A stretch of 59,053 nt of DNA, taken from Tritrichomonas foetus. Lineage: Eukaryota; Parabasalia; Tritrichomonadida; Tritrichomonadidae. The notes beneath the pieces were generated by a model. That model saw only the letters and a list, made by a program, of their open reading frames with translations. It was not told where the DNA came from and did not search any database. Both the position numbers and the translations under genes were made by a program. The first letter of the stretch is position 1; each line of letters opens with the position of its first letter. Where the stretch lies: positions 17,550-76,602 of the forward strand of contig MLAK01000692.1 of assembly GCA_001839685.1 (NCBI GenBank). Reading direction: 5' to 3'. Positions 1-9,710 of the stretch are shown here, piece after piece.

Positions 1-2
1 TT

Positions 3-185
3 CATTACAAGCAGGTCGGAACGGATTTTAACTCTTATCCAGAATTAGAATCCCCTGCAAGCTTTGTCAAGGAGCAATTGAGAGAAGTAATTTTCCCGCG
101 CAAAATTCTGCCATTTCTAAAAGTTCTCAAAAATTATTTTTGTGGCGAGGGAGGAAAATGGATAGTGTCAAAATTCGTGCCGTAA
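3..185 (+). CDS. C-terminal part of an unidentified protein, cut by the window edge
   Basis: An open frame runs from the first bases of the window to a TAA at 183-185 and gives about 60 residues, starting HYKQVGTDFNSYPELESPAS and ending in WIVSKFVP. Residue composition is balanced and unlike the translated AT-rich noise around it, so it reads as the 3' end of a real gene that begins left of the window. I recognise no family. It converges on the capping-enzyme gene, which ends on the other strand at 472, so the 286 bp between are shared 3' flank. The missing N-terminal part prevents any functional call. Confidence 0.55.
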   Translation, partial: HYKQVGTDFNSYPELESPASFVKEQLREVIFPRKILPFLKVLKNYFCGEGGKWIVSKFVP

Positions 186-471
186 ATTTGAACATATCAC
201 TGTTGAGACCTAGACATCACTAAATTTTGGTTATAATAAAAGAAAGCTAAGTCAACTCTGGGTGTTGCATAGATCACTTGTGACAGGTGCTGATAAAATT
301 GTAAATATAAATCAACTTTCTGAATCAATTCGAAAACAAAACAAAAAATTCCGATTTTTTGAGAGACCGTTTAAGAGACAATTCTAAACTCAATTTTCAT
401 GTTTAAATAAATGAATAAGTTATTTTATGAATAGTTTAATATATAAAAATAGCGTTTAAATTTAATAATAA

Positions 472-2214
472 TCAATCATATCCGGGGGAGTCATCAATTC
501 CGAATCTTTCCTGAAGCTTTTGAACAGTTAAATCATCATCAATTGAAATACAAATTTTCACAAATGTAGAATATGCGTTTGGATGTGTTTTATCTGTACG
601 AACCCTCAAAGGAAACCATGCCTGGCTTTCAACATCGAAAGAACATTCAACAATTTTCTTATCGAAGCCATTTAATATTTCCGGATCAGATGCATCCAAT
701 ATTGAAATTGGAATATCTGCATAGGATGGCTTATTAGATCTTTGATTTTGCGGATACGAAATTCTCACCGCCAGATAATACACTCCATTATTTTCCAATG
801 CAATAAAATCAGATGAGTTTAACTCTATTGGCTTCCATTTTAAGATTTGGTTACATTGTCCCATTACATATCTCATCGACAAAGGTGTAAAGATGATACC
901 ATCTGTCAGATGTAAAACGCAATGTTCTACGTAATTTTGTAATTTTCCAAGTTTATTCAAAGACCATTGTTTCTTTAAGGAAACTCTGAAATCTTCATTT
1001 TCAAACATTTCTGGTTTCTTTTGCATCCACATTTTACGAAATGCAATACACCCTTTTTCCACATAATCCATGCGGGTGTCCCAATCATTATCAATTAAAT
1101 CGAGATCTTCAAACATGACAATATCGAAAACTAAAAAGTTCATTGGATTTGATGGAATTTCCACATCAAGTGTTGATGGATCTCGATGAGTACATTCTTC
1201 ACTAACAAGTTCTCCATCTAATAAAGTATGTTGAAGAAGTGTACCTCGTCTGTTCACCATTTTAACGTTAACTTCACGAAATTCGAGTTTTCGATCAACC
1301 AAATATACTTTTCCTTTTTCACAAAGCATGAAATAACGAGTACCATCTGATTTATAAGTAGCTCTATACGTTTTATCTTCTTCTAAAGAGCGTTCGTTAG
1401 ATTTAGCAAGAGTGACTGGTTGCGAACCTGGAAAATTTTTCTCACTTGACGGTCTTCTGCACATACTCATCACTGCCCTTTTCAAAGTTGCTGCTGTGAA
1501 ACTATTCACAATTTTTCCAAGAGTCGGCGCATCTTCTATATCTAGTTTAATTTCTTCTCTTTGAACATAATGGGGGAGCTTTCCTGGATCTGGAAACTTC
1601 CACGAATCCTTTGTACCAACTGGAGTGTCCCAAGTATTTTCTTGGTTGTAAATTTCAAAAAGACGTTGCACATAATCAGCCTTGTAAATCCCAGGTGGCC
1701 TCGCCTTTCTGAAAGTTGTAAGTGCTTCAATTAAGCTCATGTTATAGTTTTCAATCAAATATCGGACGATAATAAATCCAGTTCTATTAAAGCCATGAGT
1801 ACAGTGAATTCCAATTATATCGTTTGTGCCGAGTAGAATTTTATCTAATTCTGTTCGAAACTTCTGGAAAACTTCGTCTGTTGGGGCTTGCTGGCCAACT
1901 TTGATCCATATTCTGTTGATGGTGATTTTTTCACCTCCGAGGTCGATATTGCTTAAATCTTTGATATCGTATCGAGTATCTGAGTTGGCGAATGAAAAAA
2001 TCGTAGTCAGGCGTTTACCTCTTCGTTTCATTTCGGTTGCGATCATTTGTGGAGTGAACTGGTGCTTTGTGAAAAGGTATTGATTCCAACGATGGCCCAA
2101 TGGGGTTTTCATTGGGACAAAATAGGTATTTCCGACTTCAATAAGATCGCCATGGTTTGGACACATGATCCAACCTTCGGGAATCCTCTTTTCATTTATA
2201 TAATTATCAGACAT
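472..2214 (-). CDS. RNGTT: Bifunctional mRNA capping enzyme (RNA 5'-triphosphatase + guanylyltransferase)
   Basis: 580 residues. It removes the gamma-phosphate of nascent pre-mRNA and then transfers GMP to form the 5' cap, acting in the nucleus on RNA polymerase II transcripts. The N-terminal half is a cysteine-phosphatase-type triphosphatase with signature HCTHGFNRTG (residues 137-146, Cys138 nucleophile), as in animals and plants rather than the metal-dependent fungal type. The C-terminal half carries the nucleotidyltransferase motifs in order: KSDGTR (Lys288 would bind GMP), VDRKL near 306-310, DGELV near 333-337, DGIIFTP near 438-444 and KWKP near 459-462, followed by an OB-fold-like tail. 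The fusion order and length match the metazoan-type enzyme. The start is the ATG at 2212-2214; TTTCATCTTTTCC just upstream could act as an initiator. Confidence 0.95.
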   Translation of the reverse strand: MSDNYINEKRIPEGWIMCPNHGDLIEVGNTYFVPMKTPLGHRWNQYLFTKHQFTPQMIATEMKRRGKRLTTIFSFANSDTRYDIKDLSNIDLGGEKITINRIWIKVGQQAPTDEVFQKFRTELDKILLGTNDIIGIHCTHGFNRTGFIIVRYLIENYNMSLIEALTTFRKARPPGIYKADYVQRLFEIYNQENTWDTPVGTKDSWKFPDPGKLPHYVQREEIKLDIEDAPTLGKIVNSFTAATLKRAVMSMCRRPSSEKNFPGSQPVTLAKSNERSLEEDKTYRATYKSDGTRYFMLCEKGKVYLVDRKLEFREVNVKMVNRRGTLLQHTLLDGELVSEECTHRDPSTLDVEIPSNPMNFLVFDIVMFEDLDLIDNDWDTRMDYVEKGCIAFRKMWMQKKPEMFENEDFRVSLKKQWSLNKLGKLQNYVEHCVLHLTDGIIFTPLSMRYVMGQCNQILKWKPIELNSSDFIALENNGVYYLAVRISYPQNQRSNKPSYADIPISILDASDPEILNGFDKKIVECSFDVESQAWFPLRVRTDKTHPNAYSTFVKICISIDDDLTVQKLQERFGIDDSPGYD

Positions 2215-2423
2215 TTAAGGAAAAGATGAAATCGAAGCGATTTAATGAACGATAATCAACTTTTTCATAATACGATAGTAAATTGATCACTAATATGTCA
2301 ATATGATTCAATGCATAAATAGTCAAAATCTCATAAGCCAAATAAATATTTAAAAAGTTAACAAAAGACGATTATCAAACCATGTAAGAGTTTTATTTGT
2401 TATATAGGAAAGTTAAAGCTAAT

Positions 2424-3338
2424 TTAATATCCCAAGTTGGCTCTTTCTTGTCTCTTAGCCCTGAAACGTGAGTTGTTTTCCCAGTTCTTGTAAACCCTTA
2501 ATCTTCCGTGAAGCATGAAGTTCTTGCCTGGGAATGGGTACTTGCCCTTTGTTACTGGGGCCTTGAGTGTGATTCCTCTTTCTTGGACTTCTCCGAAGTG
2601 TGGGAGTGTATCGAGTTCCTGCTTAACAAGGGCTAATTGTGTGAAGAGTGTCTTGTCATCGCAACCGTTGGCAATATCTTCAACATCGAGAAGAACTGGG
2701 ATGTTGAGTGCCTTGAAAGCATCAACGACAACCTTGGCTGTGTCGTTGGCGTTGTTCTTATCGAGTGAGTCGAAGTGAACGAGATCTGGACGATAGTTGT
2801 TGATGAGGGCGGCTATTGAGAGGTTGATTTGCTTGAAATCAGAGACATCTCCATAATCCTTGATTTCGTCCTTGCACCAATTCATGAGTGCTTGTGTGGC
2901 TGATCCTGGTTGGTTAGATTGTGCTTTTTGTGATGATGATTGGGAAGCTCCTGACTTATCTTGGACAGCACCGATGGAATATTTGAGAATGAGGGTCCAA
3001 ATCAAACCTAATGTGAGTGAGTCGTTGTGAGCATCTTGGACATCTTTTCCACTGATTGAGACGAATTTGACGCCATCGTTTGTGAACATTTCGAGGGCCA
3101 AATCACAGTTTTGTGTCTTTTGGATGGCAATCTTTGGTTGGCGGTCCCACTTACGTGGAGCTGATTTCTTTGTGAGGATTTCGGCGAGTTGAACAAGGGC
3201 AACACCGTCTGTGAGTTCCTTTGTAACATCCTTAATGACAATTCCGAGTGGTCTTAAAACGTTGGTGGTCCAACGTGAGAAAACTTTTGTTTGAAGCTTT
3301 GCATAATCTCCGCTGAGCTTGTTGAGGTTTTCTGTCAT
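2424..3338 (-). CDS. Tandem calponin-homology (CH) domain protein, probable actin binder
   Basis: 304 residues made almost entirely of two CH domains. CH1 (about 15-125) has the W24 region and the TDGVALVQLAEIL motif; CH2 (about 148-250) has ALMNWCKDEI and the NNYRPDLVHFDSL motif. This pairing is the type-1/type-2 actin-binding module found at the start of alpha-actinin, filamin and plastin. Here it stands alone with only a short basic C-terminal tail (GRLRVYKNWENNSRFRAKRQ) and no spectrin or immunoglobulin repeats. Inference: a small actin-binding or cross-linking protein of the cortical cytoskeleton. The leader directly before the ATG contains TCACATCACTTTTT, which resembles the trichomonad initiator. 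Which CH subfamily it belongs to was not tested. Confidence 0.85.
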   Translation of the reverse strand: MTENLNKLSGDYAKLQTKVFSRWTTNVLRPLGIVIKDVTKELTDGVALVQLAEILTKKSAPRKWDRQPKIAIQKTQNCDLALEMFTNDGVKFVSISGKDVQDAHNDSLTLGLIWTLILKYSIGAVQDKSGASQSSSQKAQSNQPGSATQALMNWCKDEIKDYGDVSDFKQINLSIAALINNYRPDLVHFDSLDKNNANDTAKVVVDAFKALNIPVLLDVEDIANGCDDKTLFTQLALVKQELDTLPHFGEVQERGITLKAPVTKGKYPFPGKNFMLHGRLRVYKNWENNSRFRAKRQERANLGY

Positions 3339-3759
3339 TGTTTTTATAAAAAGTGATGTGACTTTTTATTTTGGTGAAACAATATTCACTTTCCTTTGAA
3401 AAGGGATTTTCTATTTCAACATTCCATTTTGAGTTCACTATAGCTCTCAAAATTGATGAAATTATGTGTATTTGAATGAATCTTGGATCTTTGGCCCGAA
3501 GATAGTTGCAGCTATTTAGTAGTATTTCTCGCATTTCGACGATTTATAGTAAGAAAAATTAAAGTGCAAAATCACCATACAAGGTATTTCAATGAAATGC
3601 ATCGGAATTTTGAGAGCTTTTGAGAGGATAGAAATTTTAGACTTTTTTGAGATGTATACAAACCAAATAGTCTTAACGTACGAAATCACTAAAATGATCC
3701 TTATCATCAGTATTACTTAATACCATCAGTCAAAAATCAAAACCCAAATAGCTAAAAGA
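3339..3759. other. Intergenic leader region of the CH-domain gene; no gene seen
   Basis: AT-rich DNA upstream of the minus-strand CH-domain gene. Short open frames on the minus strand here translate to low-complexity sequence and are not supported. Confidence 0.5.
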
Positions 3760-4367
3760 ATGACGAAAATTTCCCTTATCGCAAACTTCGCAAATGGCCG
3801 AATTCAAAAATATTTCGAAAATGATTCTGAAGAAGCTATTGTTTCAGTTTTCGGGTGAACAGCTTTCAGTCAATTGTTAAATCTATATTTTATAGTTATG
3901 AGCCATATTTATTCATAGTTTTGAAATTTTGCAACAATTAAACCGAAAAAAGAGCGATTTTGGAGGAAGCTTAAAAAAAAATTGTGAGAAGCTTTTTTTC
4001 CAAGAATCACAAAGATTATAATACTGCTTCCCATAATTCTATTTACACTTCTTCTATCGATTTTTAATTAAAAATCGCGAAAATTTTGATAGTTTTAACT
4101 CAGTGATGTTGAATTCATTCAATTTCCATTTGACAAATATGAATGTATTGAAATCTTTTCTGTCATAAAATTTTTGTATATGAAGAAAATAGACTGGCAG
4201 TCCTCAACAGCACATTCTCAAGCAGGGATACAGATACAACGATTGAAAGACCAAATCAAGAAAAATGGAATCCAATATGTTTTTTTCCAGACTCAATGCC
4301 AAGTGAATTTTCTGATGACTCGCCAATTAGATGGCAAAACATTCGTAATCTTCTCATTGATGCCTAA
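3760..4367 (+). pseudogene. Decayed protein-coding gene of unknown family
   Basis: Coding-like peptide blocks lie collinearly on the + strand but in shifting frames. Block 1 starts at an ATG (3760) with MTKISLIANFANGRIQKYFE and stops at 3858. Later blocks include YEPYLFIVLKFCNN (then a stop), RSFFSKNHKDYNTASHNSIY, NFDSFNSVMLNSFNFHLTNM and finally VYEENRLAVLNSTFSSRDTD, running on to WQNIRNLLIDA and a TAA at 4365-4367. Composition is protein-like, with polar and charged residues and few homopolymers, and differs from the surrounding A/T noise. At least four frame changes or stops separate the blocks. I do not recognise the family. The alternative is that the blocks are chance open stretches; their common order, strand and residue balance argue otherwise. 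Confidence 0.45.
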
Positions 4368-6209
4368 ATTTTTTTTATTTATATCAAAATTATTAATATT
4401 TTTTTATACTTCATTTTTGTATTTTGGAAAACATTATAATTTTCGATGGAGGGTCATATGATAATAAAAAACACGATTTATGATAAGAAATAATCAAGAT
4501 ATTAATGCTATAAAATCACTTTTTATCTCAATAATTCTCAGAAATTTCTGTGGGGTTTATTTTTTTCTCACAATTTTTTTTTGGATTTGGTTTTCTNTGT
4601 ATCTTGATTATTAAATTATAATATTTATATATTATTAATAGGATTACAATTAAATAATNTTTAGATGACAATAATATCAACAATTATTCATTTAGATCTC
4701 TCAATAGTCTTCTACATCTAGAGCTAGTTAGTTTGTATACATCTCTTTTTTGTAAAGGTTTTATTAGCTTTTGAAGATTAATTATATCAAAAAGTGAAAT
4801 GAACTTTTGTATATTTATATAGAAAAGAAATTGACAAAATTGTTGGGCCATTAACCTATTAAGATTATTTTTATCTTTCGCGTATTGATTCTAGAAATAC
4901 AAACAATATGCATTTTTAGTAATCACCTAGATAAACGAAATACAAGTTTATAAAAAAAAGATATATTAGTTTGTTGCAGATTTGAAAAATCTAACAATTG
5001 AAAAAGTTTCATAAGAAATGAATGTATATTTGAAAAAGTTTCATTTCTATGTTGAAGTAAGAAAGATGGTTGATTTCCATTGAAAATTTGTCGAACAACT
5101 AAAAAACAAATGATACTATCTATTAATTCGTTTTATAGATAGATATCAGTTATTTAAGACTAATATACTTCCTTACATAAGGGAAAATTGTGATTTTAAA
5201 ACTGCCATCATACAAAAATTCGTCTCTGATTTTGAACAACTTTTTATCGACAACATAATTCAATTCATAGAAAAGTAGAGCTCACAACCTCGATTTTATG
5301 CGTGATGTGAAATGACGTTTTCAAATTCGGAATTGAGAATATCTCTAGATCAAAACATTTATCAAACAAAATACCCTAATTTACACAAATAATCAATAAT
5401 CGATATGTTTGTTTTTAAATTTTCACCATTATCCAAAAAATATCCTCGAACAATTATTGGATTTGATTAATATTCGTTATACTCGACAGAACGCGTATTA
5501 ATTGAATTATCAATGATAATAAATGTGTTTGCTCACCTCGAACTTTGAATATCACATTATTTTTATGACCACTAAAAGTATCACATTTTCATAGAATTCG
5601 GCGGTCATTTGGAAAATAAAACATGCATCTGCATTGCAACCAAAAGTAAACCCAAAATTCTTAACCCAAAAATCAAATTGACAAAACCGAACAGTAATCT
5701 TTTCCTAGTTTTGACATAATGCAGATGTATAAAACAAAAGAATCAACATCAAAAATCATGGCTTGTCCTTAATCGCTTGTTTTTTATCGTGATGTATCAA
5801 ATCGAATTTTGAGGGGATAATTGGTTGGTTCTTTTGAATCTGAATTATTCCTTATTCAGTGCGAATGAGTGTTTTATCTTCTTACTTGCATTTCCAAGAA
5901 GAAAATTAATGAAAGTACATAAAATCGTAACGTGTTATAAGAAATTCGAAATGTGGCTCATTCGAAAAAAAAGCTGGTAGGACCATAATATCAAAAAATT
6001 CATATTCCCACAAGTTGAGTTCAAGTAGATATTATTTTTTCGTCGTGAAAAGCAATCCCGAAAATATTGATTTTTTGGTGAAATCATGGTCATTTTCAAA
6101 TCCCGGTTAATTTCTCAGAATTAATCTTTTTGATCTTTTAATTGATTAAATTATTCTTCATGATCCAAAGAGATCGATACAGAAATTTTGTGAGTATTCG
6201 TCTGAATTT
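4368..6209. other. Long AT-rich intergenic region; no gene seen
   Basis: About 1.8 kb with no convincing reading frame on either strand. Single ambiguous bases occur at 4597 and 4659. A 14-bp word, TGAAAAAGTTTCAT, is repeated near 5000 and 5033. The right-hand end is presumably the promoter region of the VPS9-like gene. Confidence 0.5.
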
Positions 6210-7595
6210 ATGATGTTTTTTTCGGACATTCAAAAAATCATCTCACAAATGATCGAATATCCAGCATCACCAGACAAAATAGGTAACAATTTGCCATATA
6301 TAGTTGATCAAGAGCTCATATCCATTCTATCAAGCAAACCTGAATTAGTTCCATACATCAATATCGATTTTATAAACTCGCCAATGTCTTCTGAAGAGTT
6401 TGTACATATTTTGGGAGATTTAACGAACTTTTATCATTTTCAAATACTTGCTAATCCACCAAAAACCGAATCAATGTCATCCCATCTTCTAACTATTGTT
6501 TCTTCAGATAATTTGAAACTACACAAAATCAATTTCATTTATTATAAAGTTGAGAAAATTCGGAATATATTGTATGAGAAAAATCTTCAATTATTTTCAT
6601 CTTTGTTGGAATTTTTGGAGCTATTGCTAGAAAATTTGACATCCTATCCAATTGTTATTTTAATGCATAAACTATTGGAAGATGCACAATATGATTCGGA
6701 GGAATCTAAATCATTAATAAGACTTGCATTTTCCTACAATGTTCACTATAAACAACAATTATTTCCAAATCAGGCAAAATTATATCAGATGCTTATTTCT
6801 CATATTTCACCATTATTTAAAGGAGAAATTATTGTTTTCCCAATTCATCCACTTCAAAATATTTTTGATAGTGCTATTTCACAATCAACTTTCTATTTTT
6901 ATAATGAAATCCAGTCTTTGATTCGAGAATTTAAAACAATGAGTCCAATTTATTTTATGAATGAAATTCTTGAAATTTGTGATAGAATCAAAACTATTTT
7001 TGAATTAAAAGCAAAGAATTCTTTAAAAATAATCTTTATTTTATTAAATAGATATGTTTTTGATCAAATTTATGAATCAAATCCATATTTTCATAAAGAT
7101 AGTATGAATTGGATGTTTTTGCAATATCGCACCACATTTCAGAAACTTGATGTGAATCTTCAATTTTTTCCATCCAATCTTACAATTCATCATAAACCAA
7201 GAAGGACATTAAGGGATGATCCCTATTACTCTGAAGCAATATCTTTGCTAGAAGAATCACAACTTCATAACAATCCAGTTGATATGTTAGATGCAATAAA
7301 TAAATCAATGAATTCTGCATTAAAAGCAGCAAAATATTATTATTCCCAAAAGTCTAACAAAGATATTGAGAGTATGGCAAGAATTATGACTCAAGATAGC
7401 ATTATAAAAATATTTAAAACTGTTCTTCTTTCTGCTGACATTCCAGAACTTCAAAATATTCGAGATTTCACAAGTAATTTTATTATTAATGATTCCTTAT
7501 CAAAAGAATTATATCTTGCGAATAAGCTTTTTATCTCATGTACGAATGATTTGTTTGATATCATAGAGGTTGAGAGACAGAATCGAAACAAATGA
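6210..7595 (+). CDS. Predicted helical protein with a C-terminal VPS9-like domain
   Basis: 461 residues, almost wholly alpha-helical in character, with no signal peptide or membrane span. The C-terminal 130 residues (PVDMLDAINKSMNSALKAAK, then SIIKIFKTVLLSADIPELQN, then an LSKELYLANKLFISCTNDLF segment) follow the spacing of VPS9 domains, which are guanine-nucleotide exchange modules for Rab5-type GTPases. The canonical layout there is a D-x-x-x-P-x-x-x-x-x-x-x-A-N/D-I/P helix followed by a G/S-x-E-L-x-Y helix. If correct, it would act in endosomal trafficking. The assignment is by eye and tentative: the usual invariant Asp and Tyr are recognisable only loosely. Two ATGs open the frame; the first is used. 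It is followed after 70 bp by the CDC7 gene on the same strand. Confidence 0.5.
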   Translation: MMFFSDIQKIISQMIEYPASPDKIGNNLPYIVDQELISILSSKPELVPYINIDFINSPMSSEEFVHILGDLTNFYHFQILANPPKTESMSSHLLTIVSSDNLKLHKINFIYYKVEKIRNILYEKNLQLFSSLLEFLELLLENLTSYPIVILMHKLLEDAQYDSEESKSLIRLAFSYNVHYKQQLFPNQAKLYQMLISHISPLFKGEIIVFPIHPLQNIFDSAISQSTFYFYNEIQSLIREFKTMSPIYFMNEILEICDRIKTIFELKAKNSLKIIFILLNRYVFDQIYESNPYFHKDSMNWMFLQYRTTFQKLDVNLQFFPSNLTIHHKPRRTLRDDPYYSEAISLLEESQLHNNPVDMLDAINKSMNSALKAAKYYYSQKSNKDIESMARIMTQDSIIKIFKTVLLSADIPELQNIRDFTSNFIINDSLSKELYLANKLFISCTNDLFDIIEVERQNRNK

Positions 7596-7665
7596 TTTTG
7601 TTAGTCAACTTTAGTATTCATTTTTTATATCACATTTCAAAACACATCAAAAATGAAATCCAAAA

Positions 7666-9210
7666 ATGATGCAAAAAAAGGATTATTTGTATATGCTTGA
7701 TCGCTATCAGGTTCTCAAACAAGTCGGTAAAGGTGCTTTTGGTAATGTTTACAAATGTTACGATCCATATCGAAATGAAATTGTCGCAATCAAAAAAATT
7801 TCGTGGGTTTCATCTCCTCTCAGAATTCATAAAGAGCTGGAGGCTATGCTAATGATTAAAGGAATGAACAATGTTGCACTTTTGCAGCACGCTCAACGGT
7901 CAGACGACTCAGTTTTCTTAATCATGAATTATTGCCATCATCAGAAAATTTCGCGATTTCTCTTCCAAATTGATGGCAATAACATCCGGAACTACATGCG
8001 TGGCCTCCTCGAAGCACTTGCAAACGTTCACTCAAAAGGACTTATTCACCGTGACGTAAAACCTGGAAACTTTTTGTATGACTTCGAGAAAGAGAATGGT
8101 TGTCTGGTCGATTTTGGACTTTGCGAGAAGCAGAAAAAAGAAGATCAAGCAAAAATCGAATATGATTTCGATAACCTTGAGAGAGATATAAATTGGCCTT
8201 TTGATGACAGTTTTGACGGTTTTTTAGACAATGATTCTGACAATAACTCTGACAAATGTACAAATGAGTCAAGCGAAAAGGGTTGTCAAAACAACATTTT
8301 CAGTGAAGTTAAAATACATGAACTATCGAGAAATGTAACAAATAGCTTTTTTGAAAACAAAAATCGCACTTTTGTCAATCACGAAAATATTAATAACTTT
8401 ATTTTTCCAACAAAAAATGAACCAGCGCGGAAGAAAGTGGATTACCTTGATCCAAATAAAACGTTTATCAACGTTTTTGAAACTAAAGAACAAGATTATA
8501 TTCCAGAATCGCATTATCTGAATTCAAACGTTGGCATCTTTCCAAACCTGAAAATTGTACGCAACAGAAATAATGAAAGCATCGCTCAACGAATTTCACA
8601 GAATTCCAACCAGATTTCACCAAATGTCGAATATCATCTTTACAACGAAAAAAGCGATCAAAAAGCAAACGAACCCGAGAATCATTCTCAAATTAGAAAT
8701 TTTACTTCTCAAAACGACAGAAACACCGACAATTTGGATCAAATTTTCGATATCACCGTCGAAGAAAACCTCGACGATAGACCTTGCATGCGAGCAGCGA
8801 GGGCAGGCACTCGAGGGTATCGTGCTCCAGAAGTTCTTTGGAAGTCGACCCATCAAACAACAAAAATTGATATTTGGTCGGCTGGAATGATTTTTCTTTC
8901 GTTGTTGAGTCGTCGTCTCCCTTTCCTATCTGGCAGCGGAGATCTTGCTGAATTGAATGAAATTGGTGACTTTATTGGACATGAAAAGATGCAAATTGCT
9001 GCACTCGTTTGTGGCCGCTTCATTTCGTTTCCAGGGCAGTCTTTCCAGCCGCCAAGTCTGAAATCTTTAGTCGAGAGACTCAACCCCTCCATCAAGGTGA
9101 TGAACGTAAGCGATGATGCTTTTGACCTCCTTGAGAAAATGCTTGATCCGAATCCATTCACTCGATCTTCCTCGAAGAAATGTCTTCGTCATCCCTACTT
9201 TCGAAAATAA
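7666..9210 (+). CDS. CDC7: CDC7-family serine/threonine kinase (Dbf4-dependent kinase catalytic subunit)
   Basis: 514 residues. A complete kinase: glycine loop GKGAFG (21-26), VAIKK (Lys43), HRDVKPGN (128-135), DFG (149-151), then a 220-residue Asn/Asp/Ser-rich insert, then the activation-segment end GTRGYRAPE (about 381-389) and DIWSAGMIFLSLLSRRLPF. The large insert between DFG and APE and the wording of the APE region are hallmarks of Cdc7, which phosphorylates MCM helicase subunits to fire replication origins with a Dbf4 partner. No Dbf4-like gene is in this window. The insert is low in complexity and probably disordered. Two Met codons open the frame at 7666 and 7669; an earlier ATG at 7652 is out of frame. 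The gene ends directly before an 18/19-bp tandem array. Confidence 0.9.
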   Translation: MMQKKDYLYMLDRYQVLKQVGKGAFGNVYKCYDPYRNEIVAIKKISWVSSPLRIHKELEAMLMIKGMNNVALLQHAQRSDDSVFLIMNYCHHQKISRFLFQIDGNNIRNYMRGLLEALANVHSKGLIHRDVKPGNFLYDFEKENGCLVDFGLCEKQKKEDQAKIEYDFDNLERDINWPFDDSFDGFLDNDSDNNSDKCTNESSEKGCQNNIFSEVKIHELSRNVTNSFFENKNRTFVNHENINNFIFPTKNEPARKKVDYLDPNKTFINVFETKEQDYIPESHYLNSNVGIFPNLKIVRNRNNESIAQRISQNSNQISPNVEYHLYNEKSDQKANEPENHSQIRNFTSQNDRNTDNLDQIFDITVEENLDDRPCMRAARAGTRGYRAPEVLWKSTHQTTKIDIWSAGMIFLSLLSRRLPFLSGSGDLAELNEIGDFIGHEKMQIAALVCGRFISFPGQSFQPPSLKSLVERLNPSIKVMNVSDDAFDLLEKMLDPNPFTRSSSKKCLRHPYFRK

Positions 9211-9232
9211 AATGCCAACTTTGTTCATTCTC

Positions 9233-9416
9233 ATGATTTCATTCATTTTAATGATTTCATTCATTTTAATGATTTCATTCATTTTTAATGATTTCATTCA
9301 TTTTAATGATTTCATTCATTTTAATGATTTCATTCATTTTTAATGATTTCATTCATTTTTAATGATTTCATTCATTTTAATGATTTCATTCATTTTAATG
9401 ACTTCATTCATTTTTA
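9233..9416. repeat. Tandem array of ten 18/19-bp units, with a 55-bp higher-order period
   Basis: Ten head-to-tail copies of ATGATTTCATTCATTTTA, some with one extra T. Unit lengths in order are 18,18,19,18,18,19,19,18,18,19, so an 18+18+19 = 55-bp super-unit recurs. The only base change is a T-to-C in the tenth copy (ATGACTTC). The array starts 23 bp after the CDC7 stop codon, so it probably lies in or just past that gene's 3' UTR. Near-identity of the copies suggests recent expansion. Confidence 0.95.
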
Positions 9417-9710
9417 ATGATTTATTCTACATTTTATGCTAGATAACATAATTCTGGTTGAACAAGGAAGATTTTGGAGTTTTATTTGACAATACCAAAA
9501 TTGATGAAATTATTTGATAAAAAAGTGGTTTTCGTGTGACTCAGTAAATTCACTATGTCCAATGATAGGAATGTTAAACATTCAAGGGACAAAATTTTAA
9601 TAGATTTCAAGCTGTGAAGATTTTCTTGTATTTCGATACGTTTAAAATAAATTTCACTATTAAAGGCCAAATAATTGAAGAGAGTTTAGTCTCCAAATTT
9701 CTCATCAAAA

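Noticed and set aside
4174..4461. 95-codon + strand ORF
   Set aside because: Its frame is a shadow of the better coding-like frame one base over (VYEENRLAVLNST...), and its second half is translated A/T noise.
9222..9430. CRISPR-like array in the 18/19-bp repeats
   Set aside because: Units are directly adjacent with no spacers; the setting is a eukaryotic nuclear genome.
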